Positions 8,004 through 17,134 of a DNA stretch of 44,963 nt are shown piece after piece. A program made the position numbers and the translations under genes. The stretch covers positions 1 to 44,963 of the forward strand of contig ONLY01000024.1 in the NCBI GenBank assembly GCA_900318775.1. Direction: 5' to 3'. The notes beneath the pieces were generated by a model that was not told the origin of the DNA, ran no database searches, and was given only the letters and a program-made list of their open reading frames with translations. How positions within the stretch are numbered: the stretch's first letter is position 1; each line of letters opens with the position of its first letter. This stretch comes from an uncultured Prevotellaceae bacterium (lineage in GTDB: Bacteria; Bacteroidota; Bacteroidia; Bacteroidales; Bacteroidaceae).

Positions 8004-9320
8004 ATGAAGAAAAGAACAATAGGACTGATGGTCTTGATTGCAGGGCTTCTGTGCTCGTGCGGTCAGTCTCAGCAGAAAGAACAGGACAAACAAGGCTCGA
8101 ATTTTGAGAATTGGATAAGTCGCATGCCGCAAGGGACGAGTGGCCCCCAAACGGAAGGTGTGGAATTGGAAAAATGGAATGTACTAGAGGATTCCATCAC
8201 CCTCTTGAAGAGGCTCCAGAAGTGGGAGACATACGTGGAAGAGCATCCCAAAGACGAGATGGGGTGGAGAAACTTGTATGAGGCGCGTATTTTTTATAGT
8301 CACTTTGTTCCTGAATATACTTCAGAAGCGAACGGAAAGGAATTCATGGCACGTGTCAAAAAGGCGATTCCTGACACCTATACTTATTATCTGCTGGCAA
8401 TGGAGACCAGCTACGATTGGGCAAAGTGCCGGAAATACGGTGAAGAGGCATTGAAGCGTTTGCCCGAGCGTCCTTTGAAAGAAGACTATGACAAGTGGTG
8501 CTGGTTTTTGTATGAGAAAGGAGGCAAGCGTTTGGACGACATGCTGACCCGCTATTATGAAAGTGGCTTGTTCTCGGCTGAAGTTCTTTATTATCATTAT
8601 AACGAAATGCAGGGAATGGAAGAGGGAGGCATCTATTTGGGCGACAATGAAGACGAATTGATTCCCAAGAAGATGATCCAGGTGGTGTTTGGCTTGCACA
8701 AAGACAAGGTGCTGGTCAACAGAAATGGCGATTGGGGCACTATTTGGGACAAATGTAAAGTTCCTTTGCCAGATGATAAGTGGGTGAGTGCCTTGCCAAA
8801 GTACGACAAGAGTGATCCTGCGAGAGACTGGTATATTAAGAATTTGATGGTGTTGGATTGGATAGGGAAGCATAGTAAGCACCCCGTCTATTATGCGGCA
8901 TATTCCCCATCACTCCACAGAAAAAATATGCCTCGTGAAATACTGAAAAACTTATATAATGAGGGATTGCTTGTGCGCTACTCGTCAAAACCCTACGACA
9001 ACATGGCGGTGGCATGCCGTAATGTGGAAGAGCGCTATCTGCTTGACTATCTCTACAGACCGATTGCCCCAACGCCCAAAGAGAATAGGCATTACTACTC
9101 TGATGGCAGTATGTGTGTGCGCAACACCGTTGTGCTCTTGCAAGGGCTTCTGCCTCATTATAAAACGTACAATCCGGAGCGGTGCCATTGGCTGAGCGGA
9201 CTGTTGCTCAAGACAATCGAACAAAGGAACAAACAGGGCTCGCATGATAAAGAATTTCTCAGAGATTTGGAGCTAGACATCCGCTCTTATTATGAAGCCA
9301 CAAAAGCGGACGAGCTATGA
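8004..9320 (+). CDS. Lipoprotein of unknown function in ECF sigma operon
   Basis: I do not recognise the family. The protein has 438 residues and starts with a lipoprotein signal (lipobox LCSC, Cys19), so it is probably membrane-anchored outside the cytoplasm. The rest is rich in Trp, Tyr and charged residues, with helix-like stretches reminiscent of degenerate TPR arrays but no clear repeat. Its stop overlaps the sigma-factor start (ATGA), so it is translated with the ECF sigma factor and the anti-sigma-like protein. That suggests a role as target, sensor or modulator of the same envelope response. No consensus housekeeping promoter precedes it. Confidence 0.75.
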   Translation: MKKRTIGLMVLIAGLLCSCGQSQQKEQDKQGSNFENWISRMPQGTSGPQTEGVELEKWNVLEDSITLLKRLQKWETYVEEHPKDEMGWRNLYEARIFYSHFVPEYTSEANGKEFMARVKKAIPDTYTYYLLAMETSYDWAKCRKYGEEALKRLPERPLKEDYDKWCWFLYEKGGKRLDDMLTRYYESGLFSAEVLYYHYNEMQGMEEGGIYLGDNEDELIPKKMIQVVFGLHKDKVLVNRNGDWGTIWDKCKVPLPDDKWVSALPKYDKSDPARDWYIKNLMVLDWIGKHSKHPVYYAAYSPSLHRKNMPREILKNLYNEGLLVRYSSKPYDNMAVACRNVEERYLLDYLYRPIAPTPKENRHYYSDGSMCVRNTVVLLQGLLPHYKTYNPERCHWLSGLLLKTIEQRNKQGSHDKEFLRDLELDIRSYYEATKADEL

Positions 9321-9883
9321 GCATCCTCTTGTTTAGATCTCATCGGCAAATGACCGATGAAGAGCTGATGCAACGGGTGGCCCGCGATAGCGATTCGGCA
9401 TTTGAAGAACTGTACCGTCGGTATGCCCGACGGTTACAGGGCTTCTTCTTCCGTCAGCTCGGAGGGGATGATGAGGCGGCATCGGACTTTACACACGATG
9501 TGTTTCTCAGAGTATATGAGTCGCGTGACAAATATATAAAAGGTAGTAATGTGGCAACGTGGCTTTTTTCTATTGCCTACAACTTGTGCAAGAACACGTA
9601 TCGCCACAATGAACATGTGCAGAACTTTCTCGCCACCCTTGATGCGGAACCTGTCAGCGAGGAAGATGTGGAGGTGAGAATCACCAAAGCGCAACAGCAG
9701 GATGCCGTCCGGGAAGTGCTCTCGGAGTTGCCGCCACCACTTCATCTGCTCTTCTCGATGCATTATGAAGAAGGACTGACCATTCCTCAGATTGCCCAAA
9801 TTGAACATCTTTCAGAAGGGGTGGTGAGAGGAAGAATCTATAAAACAATGAAAATCATACGTCAAAAACTTGCAAGTATATGA
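9317..9883 (+). CDS. ECF-family RNA polymerase sigma factor
   Basis: This 188-residue protein has the two-domain layout of extracytoplasmic-function sigma factors. Region 2 spans about residues 12-85 (SAFEELYRRYARRLQGF; DFTHDVFLRVYES; NVATWLFSIAYNLCKN) and binds the -10 element. Region 4 spans about 128-185 (LPPPLHLLFSMHYEEGLT, then an HTH around IPQIAQIEHLSEGVVRGRIYK). Both flanking genes overlap it by four bases (ATGA), so the three are translationally coupled. The downstream short membrane protein is the obvious anti-sigma candidate. It is not next to a SusCD or FecR system. Confidence 0.92.
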   Translation: MSILLFRSHRQMTDEELMQRVARDSDSAFEELYRRYARRLQGFFFRQLGGDDEAASDFTHDVFLRVYESRDKYIKGSNVATWLFSIAYNLCKNTYRHNEHVQNFLATLDAEPVSEEDVEVRITKAQQQDAVREVLSELPPPLHLLFSMHYEEGLTIPQIAQIEHLSEGVVRGRIYKTMKIIRQKLASI

Positions 9884-10314
9884 AAACTACTTCACAACAT
9901 ACGGAAAACATGAGCAATGAGGACATCATTGCTGTTGCACGCAATATACGCGAAGAGGACAATCGCCGACTGAACGTGCGCCCCTGGAAATCGCGCAATC
10001 GCATTGCTTGGTACGTCGCTGTTCCTGCTGCTTGTTTCATCGGTTTCGTGCTCGGCTACTGCATGCATCTCTCTACCTTGGGAGACTCGCCAGAAAACTT
10101 GGCTTCTGCTGTTGCTGCCGATACGTTCTTGGCCCGCGAGGTGGTGTCTGACACTGTCTATCAGACTACCAACCCTCACCGTCCTGTGCGCCCACGCCCC
10201 ATCACAGCATCGGCTCCGTCATCTTCTAAACCGAGAAAGATCGGCGTCTCTGTGCTTGAAGACGGTATTCGGTATGACTTGCTGGCATCAAGCCCGGACA
10301 GACAGATGTATTAA
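9880..10314 (+). CDS. Short single-pass membrane protein, probable anti-sigma factor
   Basis: This 144-residue protein has about 40 cytoplasmic residues, one membrane segment (about 42-62) and a Pro/Ser-rich outer part of about 80 residues. The topology and the position directly after an ECF sigma gene, with an ATGA overlap, match anti-sigma factors. The cytoplasmic part (SNEDIIAVARNIREED) lacks the zinc-binding HxxxCxxC motif of ZAS-type anti-sigmas and is unusually short. It could instead be an accessory membrane protein. The role is inferred from context. Confidence 0.7.
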   Translation: MKTTSQHTENMSNEDIIAVARNIREEDNRRLNVRPWKSRNRIAWYVAVPAACFIGFVLGYCMHLSTLGDSPENLASAVAADTFLAREVVSDTVYQTTNPHRPVRPRPITASAPSSSKPRKIGVSVLEDGIRYDLLASSPDRQMY

Positions 10315-10526
10315 TGTGAAGCTCCTTCCTGCCCTTAGGGATGTCAAATGTCTAATATTAAAAGTGAGAGACGAAATGTTCTATAAGGAGAAAAGAGAGT
10401 GGAAAACAACTGAAATAGTGGTATGAAATCGTTCTAAAAGTCGAATCCGTTATTCTATTAGGTGCTTTTGTGTTATATTTTATTAAATAAGAAAGAACGG
10501 AGGTTGGTGAACCCGAGAATATATCC

Positions 10527-10535
10527 TAACTTTGC
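10527..10535 (+). promoter_or_regulatory. -7 element of the RND efflux operon
   Basis: TAACTTTGC matches the TAnnTTTG consensus and lies about 45 bases before the tolC-family start; a TTG-containing -33 candidate lies near 10503. Confidence 0.7.
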
Positions 10536-10577
10536 ACAGATTTTTGTGTAGATTAAATATTTAGGATAAAAAGTAAA

Positions 10578-11924
10578 ATGAACGGTAAAAAAATGCTAAT
10601 GAGCCTGAGCGTGCTGATGGCGGGAGCCATGAGTTTGGTGGCTCAGGAACAAACTGATGCTTCTGTCGGAACGATGAATCTGACGCTGGAGAAAGCTATC
10701 GAGATTGCGTTGGCAGAGAACCCAACCATTCGTGTGGCCGATAAGGATATCGAACTGAAAAAGATTGCAGATAAGGAAGCTTGGCAGGCGTTGCTGCCAA
10801 CAGTGGATGCAACGCTGAGTCTTACGGACAATATTTTGGTGCCAGAGATGGTGACCGGTATGGGTAAGTTCAAGATGGGTGTGGACGGAACCGTTACGGC
10901 TGTGGGTGCAGCATCGCTCAACTTGCCAGTGTTCGCTCCTGCGGTATATCAGAACATGAAACTGACGAAGAAGGACATTCTTCTGGCACAAGAGAAATCT
11001 CGTGGCAGCCGCCTTGACCTCATCAATCAAGTGACCAAAGCATATTATGGCGCTCTTCTCTCCAACGACAGCTATGATGTGATGAAGCGCAGCTATCAGG
11101 TGGCCAAGCAGAACTTTGACGTAGTGAACGAGAAGTTCAAGGTGGGTCGCGTGAGTGAGTATGACAAGATTTCTGCCGAAGTGCAGGCACGCAACATGAA
11201 CGCATCGATGGTGAGCGCGCAGACAGGCAAGACGCTTGCGCTCTTGCAGCTGAAGGTGCTCATGGGCGTGACAGCGAATGTGGATGTAGCTATTGACGAT
11301 TCGCTGAAAGCCTACGAGGGCAAGCTCTCTCTGGCTGACGCAGAACATTCTGCTGAGGAACTGGGAAATAACTCTTCTCTTCGCCAGCTCGATTACAACA
11401 TGGGACTTTTGCAGCAGAGCCGCAGAATCCTGCACACGAACTTTATGCCTACGGTCGCTTTGCAGCTGACGGGGCAGTATCAGAGTTATGCCAACAAGAA
11501 CTGGAATGTGTTTGGTTATGATTACACGCCAAGCTCTACGTTGGCTATCGCGGTGAACATTCCTATTTTCCACGCAAGCAATTGGACTAAGTTGAAAAGT
11601 AACAGATTGCAGATTTCTCAGTTGGAGGATACTCGACTTGACACAGAGCGCAAGTTGAGTCTGGCTGCAGAGAGCTACAAGAAGAATATGGCCAGCAGCA
11701 TGGCGCAGGTGGAGAGCAATGCGGAAGCTGTGAAGCAGGCAGTAAAGGCTGTTGACATTGCTGGCAAGCGCTATGAAGTGGGACGTGGAACTATTCTCGA
11801 GCTCAACCAGAGCGAGACAGCACAGACACAGGCAGAGCTCACTTATGTGCAGAGCATCTACGACTATCTGTCCAACAAGGCCGACCTCGATTATACTTTA
11901 GGCCGTGAGACCTATCTGAAATGA
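10578..11924 (+). CDS. TolC-family outer-membrane efflux protein
   Basis: This is the outer-membrane channel of a tripartite efflux pump, 448 residues. A Sec signal peptide covers about residues 1-23 (ends MSLVAQ). The rest shows the two TolC-type repeats rich in long amphipathic helices, with typical stretches such as LTLEKAIEIALAENPTI near the start and VGRGTILELNQSETAQTQAEL near the end. It is the first of four co-directional genes and is followed 31 bases later by the adaptor gene. Confidence 0.93.
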   Translation: MNGKKMLMSLSVLMAGAMSLVAQEQTDASVGTMNLTLEKAIEIALAENPTIRVADKDIELKKIADKEAWQALLPTVDATLSLTDNILVPEMVTGMGKFKMGVDGTVTAVGAASLNLPVFAPAVYQNMKLTKKDILLAQEKSRGSRLDLINQVTKAYYGALLSNDSYDVMKRSYQVAKQNFDVVNEKFKVGRVSEYDKISAEVQARNMNASMVSAQTGKTLALLQLKVLMGVTANVDVAIDDSLKAYEGKLSLADAEHSAEELGNNSSLRQLDYNMGLLQQSRRILHTNFMPTVALQLTGQYQSYANKNWNVFGYDYTPSSTLAIAVNIPIFHASNWTKLKSNRLQISQLEDTRLDTERKLSLAAESYKKNMASSMAQVESNAEAVKQAVKAVDIAGKRYEVGRGTILELNQSETAQTQAELTYVQSIYDYLSNKADLDYTLGRETYLK

Positions 11925-11955
11925 CACAAAGAACAGAACGAAACAAACGAACGAT

Positions 11956-12969
11956 ATGAAATTCATTAAGACATTATCATTGGGTGCTCTTGCCCTTCTT
12001 GCCGTTGCATGTGACAACAAGAGCGAAAAGGCAGCAGGCGCTGCTCAGCAGGACAAAGTGCAGGTGAAAATAGCTAAAGTCACCAGCGAAGACGTTGCAC
12101 AGACTGAAACTTATACAGCAACAGTGGAGAGTGACGTGAAGAATAACATCGCTCCTAACACCCCTTATCGTATTGAGAAAATCTATGTGGAAGTGGGCGA
12201 CCGTGTGCACAAAGGACAGGTGCTTGTACAGCTTGACGCCAGCAACCTGCGTCAGCTCAAGCTGCAGTTGGAGAACCAAAAGGTGGAGTTCAAGCGCACA
12301 GAGCAGCTCTATCAGGTGGGCGGTGCCAGCAAGGCTGAATATGACAACGCTAAGCTGCAGCTCGATGTGTATTCTACTCAGCTCAGACAGCTTACTGAGA
12401 ACACTCAACTCGTTTCACCTATCAACGGTGTAGTGACTGCTCGTAACTATGACGACGGCGACATGTATGGTGGCAACCCAGTGCTCACGATTGAGCAACT
12501 GAACCCCGTGAAGGTGTTGGTCAACATCTCTGAGGTATACTACAAGAAGGTCAGCAACGGCATGCCTGTTGACATTCAGCTTGATGCCTATGAGAATGAG
12601 GCCTTCAGTGGCAAGGTGACGATTGTTTATCCTACTATTGATGAAGCTACTCACACATTCCCCGTGGAGGTGACCATCAACAACGCCAACCAGAAGGTGC
12701 GTCCTGGCATGTTTGCCCGCGCTACAGTCAACTTCGGTGTCAAGAACCACGTGCTGGTGCCTGATGAGGCTCTGGTGAAGCAGATTGGTGCAGGCGACCG
12801 CTATGTCTATGTGCACAAAGGTGGCAAGGTTTCTTACAATAAGGTGGAGCTTGGCAAGCACATCGGAAACAAATATGAGATTCTGAGTGGCGTCAACCCA
12901 GGCGACGAGGTTGTTGTTGCAGGCCAGAGCCGATTGGCAAATGGTAAGGAAGTGGAAGTAGTGAAATAA
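11956..12969 (+). CDS. RND efflux periplasmic adaptor lipoprotein
   Basis: This membrane-fusion protein (337 residues) links the RND pump to the outer-membrane channel. It has a lipoprotein signal (LAVAC, Cys19). The lipoyl/hairpin region spans about 45-165 (YRIEKIYVEVGDRVHKGQ, a short coiled coil, then VSPINGVVTARNYDDGD). The beta-barrel and membrane-proximal parts follow (RPGMFARATV; VPDEALV). A 158-base gap containing a large inverted repeat separates it from the pump gene, whereas the other junctions are short. Confidence 0.93.
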   Translation: MKFIKTLSLGALALLAVACDNKSEKAAGAAQQDKVQVKIAKVTSEDVAQTETYTATVESDVKNNIAPNTPYRIEKIYVEVGDRVHKGQVLVQLDASNLRQLKLQLENQKVEFKRTEQLYQVGGASKAEYDNAKLQLDVYSTQLRQLTENTQLVSPINGVVTARNYDDGDMYGGNPVLTIEQLNPVKVLVNISEVYYKKVSNGMPVDIQLDAYENEAFSGKVTIVYPTIDEATHTFPVEVTINNANQKVRPGMFARATVNFGVKNHVLVPDEALVKQIGAGDRYVYVHKGGKVSYNKVELGKHIGNKYEILSGVNPGDEVVVAGQSRLANGKEVEVVK

Positions 12970-12990
12970 ACAGACCCCATCCCGAACCCT

Positions 12991-13112
12991 TCCCCTCTAT
13001 GGGGAGGGAGACCATGCGGGGTGTTGGGAAAAGAATAATAAAAACAATAAACATCCCCTCGTAGAAACTGCCCGGATGGTTCTCCCCATAGAGGGGAGAT
13101 GTCCTAAGGACA
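12991..13112. repeat. Inverted-repeat element inside the efflux operon
   Basis: A perfect 16-bp inverted repeat (arm 12991-13006, TCCCCTCTATGGGGAG; arm 13082-13097) encloses about 75 bases. The homology extends loosely inward to ACCAT/ATGG. A small palindrome TGTCCTAAGGACA (13100-13112) follows. It lies between the adaptor and pump genes and could fold in the mRNA to tune relative expression, or be a miniature mobile element. Confidence 0.75.
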
Positions 13113-13127
13113 GAGAGGGTCTCTATT

Positions 13128-16100
13128 ATGAGTCTATACGAAGGTGCGGTCAAACGACCGATTATGACAAGTCTCTGCTTTTTGGCAGTGATAATATTTG
13201 GTATCTTCTCGGCCATCAAGTTGCCTATTGACCTCTACCCAGATATCGATACGAACACCATCATGGTGATGACGTACTATACGGGTGCGAGTGCCGAGGA
13301 TATTGAGAATAACGTCACACGTCCTTTGGAGAACGTGCTCAACTCTGTGGAGCACCTCAAGCATGTGACCAGCAATAGCCGTGAGAACGTTTCTGTCATC
13401 ACGTTGGAGTTTGAATATGGTTATGACATTGATGCCTTGACCAACAACGTGCGAGACAAACTCGATTTGGTGTCCAACTCTCTTCCTGACGATGCGCAGA
13501 CACCTATCCTATTCAAGTTCTCAACGGACATGATTCCTATCTTGATGCTGTCTGTTCAGGCTGATGAGTCGCAGCAGGCATTGTACAAGATTCTTGACGA
13601 TAATGTAGCCAATCCTTTGGCTCGTATCGATGGAGTCGGCACCGTCAGCATTGCGGGTGCCCCTCAGCGCGAAATCAACATCTATCTGGACCCTCAGAAG
13701 ATGGAGGCTTACAACCTTAGCCCTATGCAGGTGGCCAGCGCCATCTCTTCCGAGAACCTTAATGTGACCAATGGTACGGTCGATGTCGGTACACAGACCT
13801 TCACGGTTCGTGTGGAGGGTGAGTTCGACGATCCCCGCCAGATGAACAACGTCATTGTGGGTTCACGTGATGGTGTGAATATCTATTTGCGCGATGTTGC
13901 CCGCATTGTCGATAATGTGGAAGAACGTGCACAGAAAACTTTCACCAATGGTAAGCAAGGCGCAATGGTCATTGTGCAGAAGCAAAGCGGCGCGAACTCT
14001 GTGCAGATATCCAAGAAGGTGATGGATATGCTTCCCACCTTGCAGAAGAACCTGCCTTCTGATATGAAGCTTGGCATTATCGTCAACACGTCTGACAACA
14101 TTTTGAACACCATCGACACGCTGGTGGAGACAATCACATACGCCATGATATTTGTGGCCCTCATCGTGTTCATCTTCCTGGGTCGTTGGCGTGCAACCAC
14201 CATCATCGTCATCACCATCCCGATGTCGTTGATTGCCTCTTTCATCTATCTGTATGGCACAGGCGGTTCGTTCAACATGATATCGCTTTCGTGTCTTTCT
14301 ATCGCTATTGGTAACGTCGTCGATGACGCCATTGTGGTGCTCGAGAACGTGACCACGCACATTGAGCGAGGCTCCGACCCGAAGCAGGCAGCTATTCATG
14401 CAACGAATGAGGTGGCTATCTCCGTGATTGCATCTACCCTCACCATGATTGCTGTGTTCTTCCCGCTCACGATGGTGACAGGTATGTCAGGTGTGCTCTT
14501 CAAGCAGTTGGGTTGGATGATGTGTATCATCATGACCATCTCCACCACCAGCGCCCTCTCGTTCACCCCAATGCTCTGTTCGCAGATGCTCCGCTTGCAG
14601 AAGAAGCAAAGCAAGGCCTTTAAGCTCTTCTACAGTCCTATCGCCAAGACGCTCGACAAGTTGGACTCTTGGTATGAGCATCGCATCAACTGGGCTGTGC
14701 GTCACCGTTGGACTGTTGTGGCAGGCAGTGCGTTGCTCTTTGTCTTTAGTCTCGTTGTGGCCAATGTGGCAGGCATCAAGAGTGAGTTCTTCCCAGCCAA
14801 CGACTCTGGTCGTGTGGGTGTCACCCTCCAGTTGCCTATCGGTACCCGTGTGGAGACTTCCGAAGCACTTGCCAAGTCGCTCGTTCAGAAGTGGCAGGAG
14901 CGTTATGGCGACGACATGCAGTCATGTAACTTCACGGTGGGTCAGGCTGGTGACGACAACACCTGGGCCTCTCTCTCCGATAACGGTACACACATCGTTT
15001 CCTTCAACATCATGATGGTGCCTTCAAATCAGCGTGAGAAGGGTCTTGCCCAGATTTGTGACGAGATGCGCGCTGACCTTAAAGTCATTCCAGAGTTAGC
15101 CAAGTTCCAAGTGAACCTTGGCGGTAACAACGGTGCGCGAGGCATGGGTGGACAATCTACAGCGGTATTTGAAATTTATGGCTACAATATGGATGATACG
15201 CGTGATGTGGCAGAGCAGTTGGCAGAGAAGTTCCGCTCCAGCGAGATGGTTACTCAGGTCAACATCTCTCGTTCCGACTATCAGCCTGAGATTGTGGTTA
15301 ACTTCGACCGCGACAAGCTTGCCAAGGAAGGTATTGGTCTTTCCACTGCAGCTAACGCTGTGCGTTCTCTCATCTACGGTTCAGTTATGAGCCGCTATCG
15401 TGAGGACGGTGAAGAGTACGACATCAAGGTGCGTTATGAACCTACAGCACGCCGTTCTGTCGAGGATATCGAGAACATGGTTATTCCTAATGCTCAGGGT
15501 CAGAACGTGCGCATTCGCGACATCGCCAAAGTGTCGGAGAGCGCCATTCCTCCAACCATCGAGCGTAAGGATCGTCAGCGTATCGTCACCGTCAGCGCTG
15601 TGCTTGCTGATGGCTATGCCCTCTCCGATGGTGTAGAACTGGGTGAGACCTTCTGCGACCAGCTCCGTATGCCGAATGGCGTTACCGTACAGGTGGCAGG
15701 TTCCTACGAAGACCAGCAAGACTCTAACCGCGACCTTGGCACGCTGGGCATCCTCATCATCCTCTTGGTGTTCATCGTGATGGCAGCACAGTTCGAGTCA
15801 CTCACATATCCCTTCATCATCATCCTCTCTGTGCCATTTGCTTTCTCGGGCATCATTCTGGCGCTGGTGCTTACTGGCACCAACCTCAACATCATGTCTA
15901 TGCTTGGTGGCATTATGCTGATTGGTATTGTGGTGAAGAACGGTATTGTGCTCATCGACTACACCCAGCTTCTGCGCGAACGAGGCATTGGTTTGATTCG
16001 TGCGGCAGTCATGGCGGCTCGCTCACGTCTGCGTCCTATTCTCATGACTACGCTCACTACCATCCTTGGTATGGTGCCAATGGCAGTCAGTCATGGTGTC

Positions 16101-16361
16101 GGAGCTGAAATGTGGCGTCCTCTTGGTGTGGCTGTGATTGGCGGTCTTACCGTATCGACCATCCTCACCCTCATCTATGTGCCCGCCATGTTCTGTATCT
16201 TCGGTTCTGTAGGTGTGAAGCGTCAGCGCCGCATCATCAAGGAAAAGCGCGAACTTGATGCTTATTGGCGTGAGCACAAGGCTGAGGAGATGCTCTCTAC
16301 CACTCGTGTCAGCGTGATGGAGAAGAACGCACAGCGTGACATCAATAACTTCAGAGGTTAA
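13128..16361 (+). CDS. RND-family efflux pump (HAE-1/AcrB-like)
   Basis: This 1077-residue inner-membrane transporter exports hydrophobic compounds using the proton gradient. The N-terminus (VKRPIMTSLCFLAVIIFGIF) is the first membrane helix with the typical LPIDLYPDIDTNTI after it. Two large periplasmic domains and 12 membrane helices are evident from repeated hydrophobic blocks. The proton-relay Asp pair is present in helix 4 (AIGNVVDDAIVVLENV). The helix 10-12 region has MLGGIMLIGIVVKNGIVLID. The start at 13128 agrees with the first-helix position expected for this family. Confidence 0.96.
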   Translation: MSLYEGAVKRPIMTSLCFLAVIIFGIFSAIKLPIDLYPDIDTNTIMVMTYYTGASAEDIENNVTRPLENVLNSVEHLKHVTSNSRENVSVITLEFEYGYDIDALTNNVRDKLDLVSNSLPDDAQTPILFKFSTDMIPILMLSVQADESQQALYKILDDNVANPLARIDGVGTVSIAGAPQREINIYLDPQKMEAYNLSPMQVASAISSENLNVTNGTVDVGTQTFTVRVEGEFDDPRQMNNVIVGSRDGVNIYLRDVARIVDNVEERAQKTFTNGKQGAMVIVQKQSGANSVQISKKVMDMLPTLQKNLPSDMKLGIIVNTSDNILNTIDTLVETITYAMIFVALIVFIFLGRWRATTIIVITIPMSLIASFIYLYGTGGSFNMISLSCLSIAIGNVVDDAIVVLENVTTHIERGSDPKQAAIHATNEVAISVIASTLTMIAVFFPLTMVTGMSGVLFKQLGWMMCIIMTISTTSALSFTPMLCSQMLRLQKKQSKAFKLFYSPIAKTLDKLDSWYEHRINWAVRHRWTVVAGSALLFVFSLVVANVAGIKSEFFPANDSGRVGVTLQLPIGTRVETSEALAKSLVQKWQERYGDDMQSCNFTVGQAGDDNTWASLSDNGTHIVSFNIMMVPSNQREKGLAQICDEMRADLKVIPELAKFQVNLGGNNGARGMGGQSTAVFEIYGYNMDDTRDVAEQLAEKFRSSEMVTQVNISRSDYQPEIVVNFDRDKLAKEGIGLSTAANAVRSLIYGSVMSRYREDGEEYDIKVRYEPTARRSVEDIENMVIPNAQGQNVRIRDIAKVSESAIPPTIERKDRQRIVTVSAVLADGYALSDGVELGETFCDQLRMPNGVTVQVAGSYEDQQDSNRDLGTLGILIILLVFIVMAAQFESLTYPFIIILSVPFAFSGIILALVLTGTNLNIMSMLGGIMLIGIVVKNGIVLIDYTQLLRERGIGLIRAAVMAARSRLRPILMTTLTTILGMVPMAVSHGVGAEMWRPLGVAVIGGLTVSTILTLIYVPAMFCIFGSVGVKRQRRIIKEKRELDAYWREHKAEEMLSTTRVSVMEKNAQRDINNFRG

Positions 16362-16384
16362 ACACACACATCCTATTAGACAAC

Positions 16385-16678
16385 ATGAAAACAGTATTTA
16401 TAGCATACGATCAGGCTCATCACGACAATGTGATGGAAGCTCTTAACGACTCCAACGTGCGCGGCTACACCTTCTTCGAACAAGTAGGTGGTCGTGGCAC
16501 CAAAGGGGGCGACCCGCACCTTGGCAGCCATGCATGGCCATCCATGAATAGCGCCATCGTCACCATTGTGGATGATGAAAAGGTACAACCTTTGCTCACT
16601 CGTCTCAAGAAGCTTGATGACGACAATCCTATGCTCGGTCTCCGTGCCTTCGTATGGGCTTGCGAGCAGAGTATTTAA
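16385..16678 (+). CDS. PG0541-family transporter-associated protein (PII-like)
   Basis: A 97-residue cytoplasmic protein that follows RND pump genes in many Bacteroidetes. The pattern (MKTVFIAYDQAHHDNV; YTFFEQVGGRGTKGGDPHLG; AIVTIVDDEK) recalls a PII/GlnB-like ferredoxin fold. It starts 23 bases after the pump stop. Its role is unknown; context suggests modulation of the pump. It is the last gene of the operon and is followed by heptad repeats and a strong terminator. Confidence 0.88.
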   Translation: MKTVFIAYDQAHHDNVMEALNDSNVRGYTFFEQVGGRGTKGGDPHLGSHAWPSMNSAIVTIVDDEKVQPLLTRLKKLDDDNPMLGLRAFVWACEQSI

Positions 16679-16679
16679 T

Positions 16680-16714
16680 GTGAAATGTGAAAGGTGAGAG
16701 GTGAAAGGTAGAAC
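16680..16714. repeat. Heptad repeat after the efflux operon
   Basis: Five consecutive 7-mers, GTGAAAT, GTGAAAG, GTGAGAG, GTGAAAG and GTAGAAC, begin two bases after the stop codon. The same 7-bp periodicity with other sequences recurs at several gene ends in the window. Confidence 0.75.
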
Positions 16715-16742
16715 TCCTCGCTTCTCGCTGAATTAAAAGATA

Positions 16743-16787
16743 AAGGCTGAACTACAACCGTTGCAGTTGTGAGTTCAGCCTTTTTTG
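16743..16787 (+). terminator. Intrinsic terminator of the efflux operon
   Basis: Stem AAGGCTGAACT (16743-16753) pairs perfectly with AGTTCAGCCTT (16772-16782) and runs into TTTTTT. Confidence 0.9.
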
Positions 16788-17134
16788 TGTTTCGGTGTAG
16801 TGTGCCTACTTGCGTGATGTAGCCTTCAGCCGTTTGACAATGCCAGTAGCTTTAGCTATGAGTTTTGCATTTATCGGCGTTATGTGCGGTTGGGGTCTAT
16901 TGCAAAGGAAAAGGTAAGAAAAGATTCTGATAAACAACCAATCATTCGTGCTTCGTTTCTATTCTTCAACTCCCCATTTTTTGAACTTCTATTATTTTTA
17001 TGCAATGCAGTAGGATGCTTCCAAAATAAATCCATATCTTTGCAACTGCAACAACAAACACCCCGTCCCGTGCGATAGCGGCACAGCATCCGCTACTGCT
17101 CGATGGATTACTAACTAAATCAATTTACTGAACA
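16788..17134. other. Intergenic gap upstream of the esterase gene
   Basis: Apart from the promoter at 17035-17043 I see no gene or strong structure in this 347-base stretch. Confidence 0.5.
17035..17043 (+). promoter_or_regulatory. -7 element for the secreted esterase
   Basis: TATCTTTGC is a perfect TAnnTTTG match about 90 bases before the ATG. Confidence 0.6.

Noticed and set aside
10596..11573. A 325-residue open frame antisense to the TolC-family gene.
   Set aside because: Its composition (rich in His, Arg and Leu) is typical of a shadow frame, and the sense strand encodes a well-conserved efflux protein.
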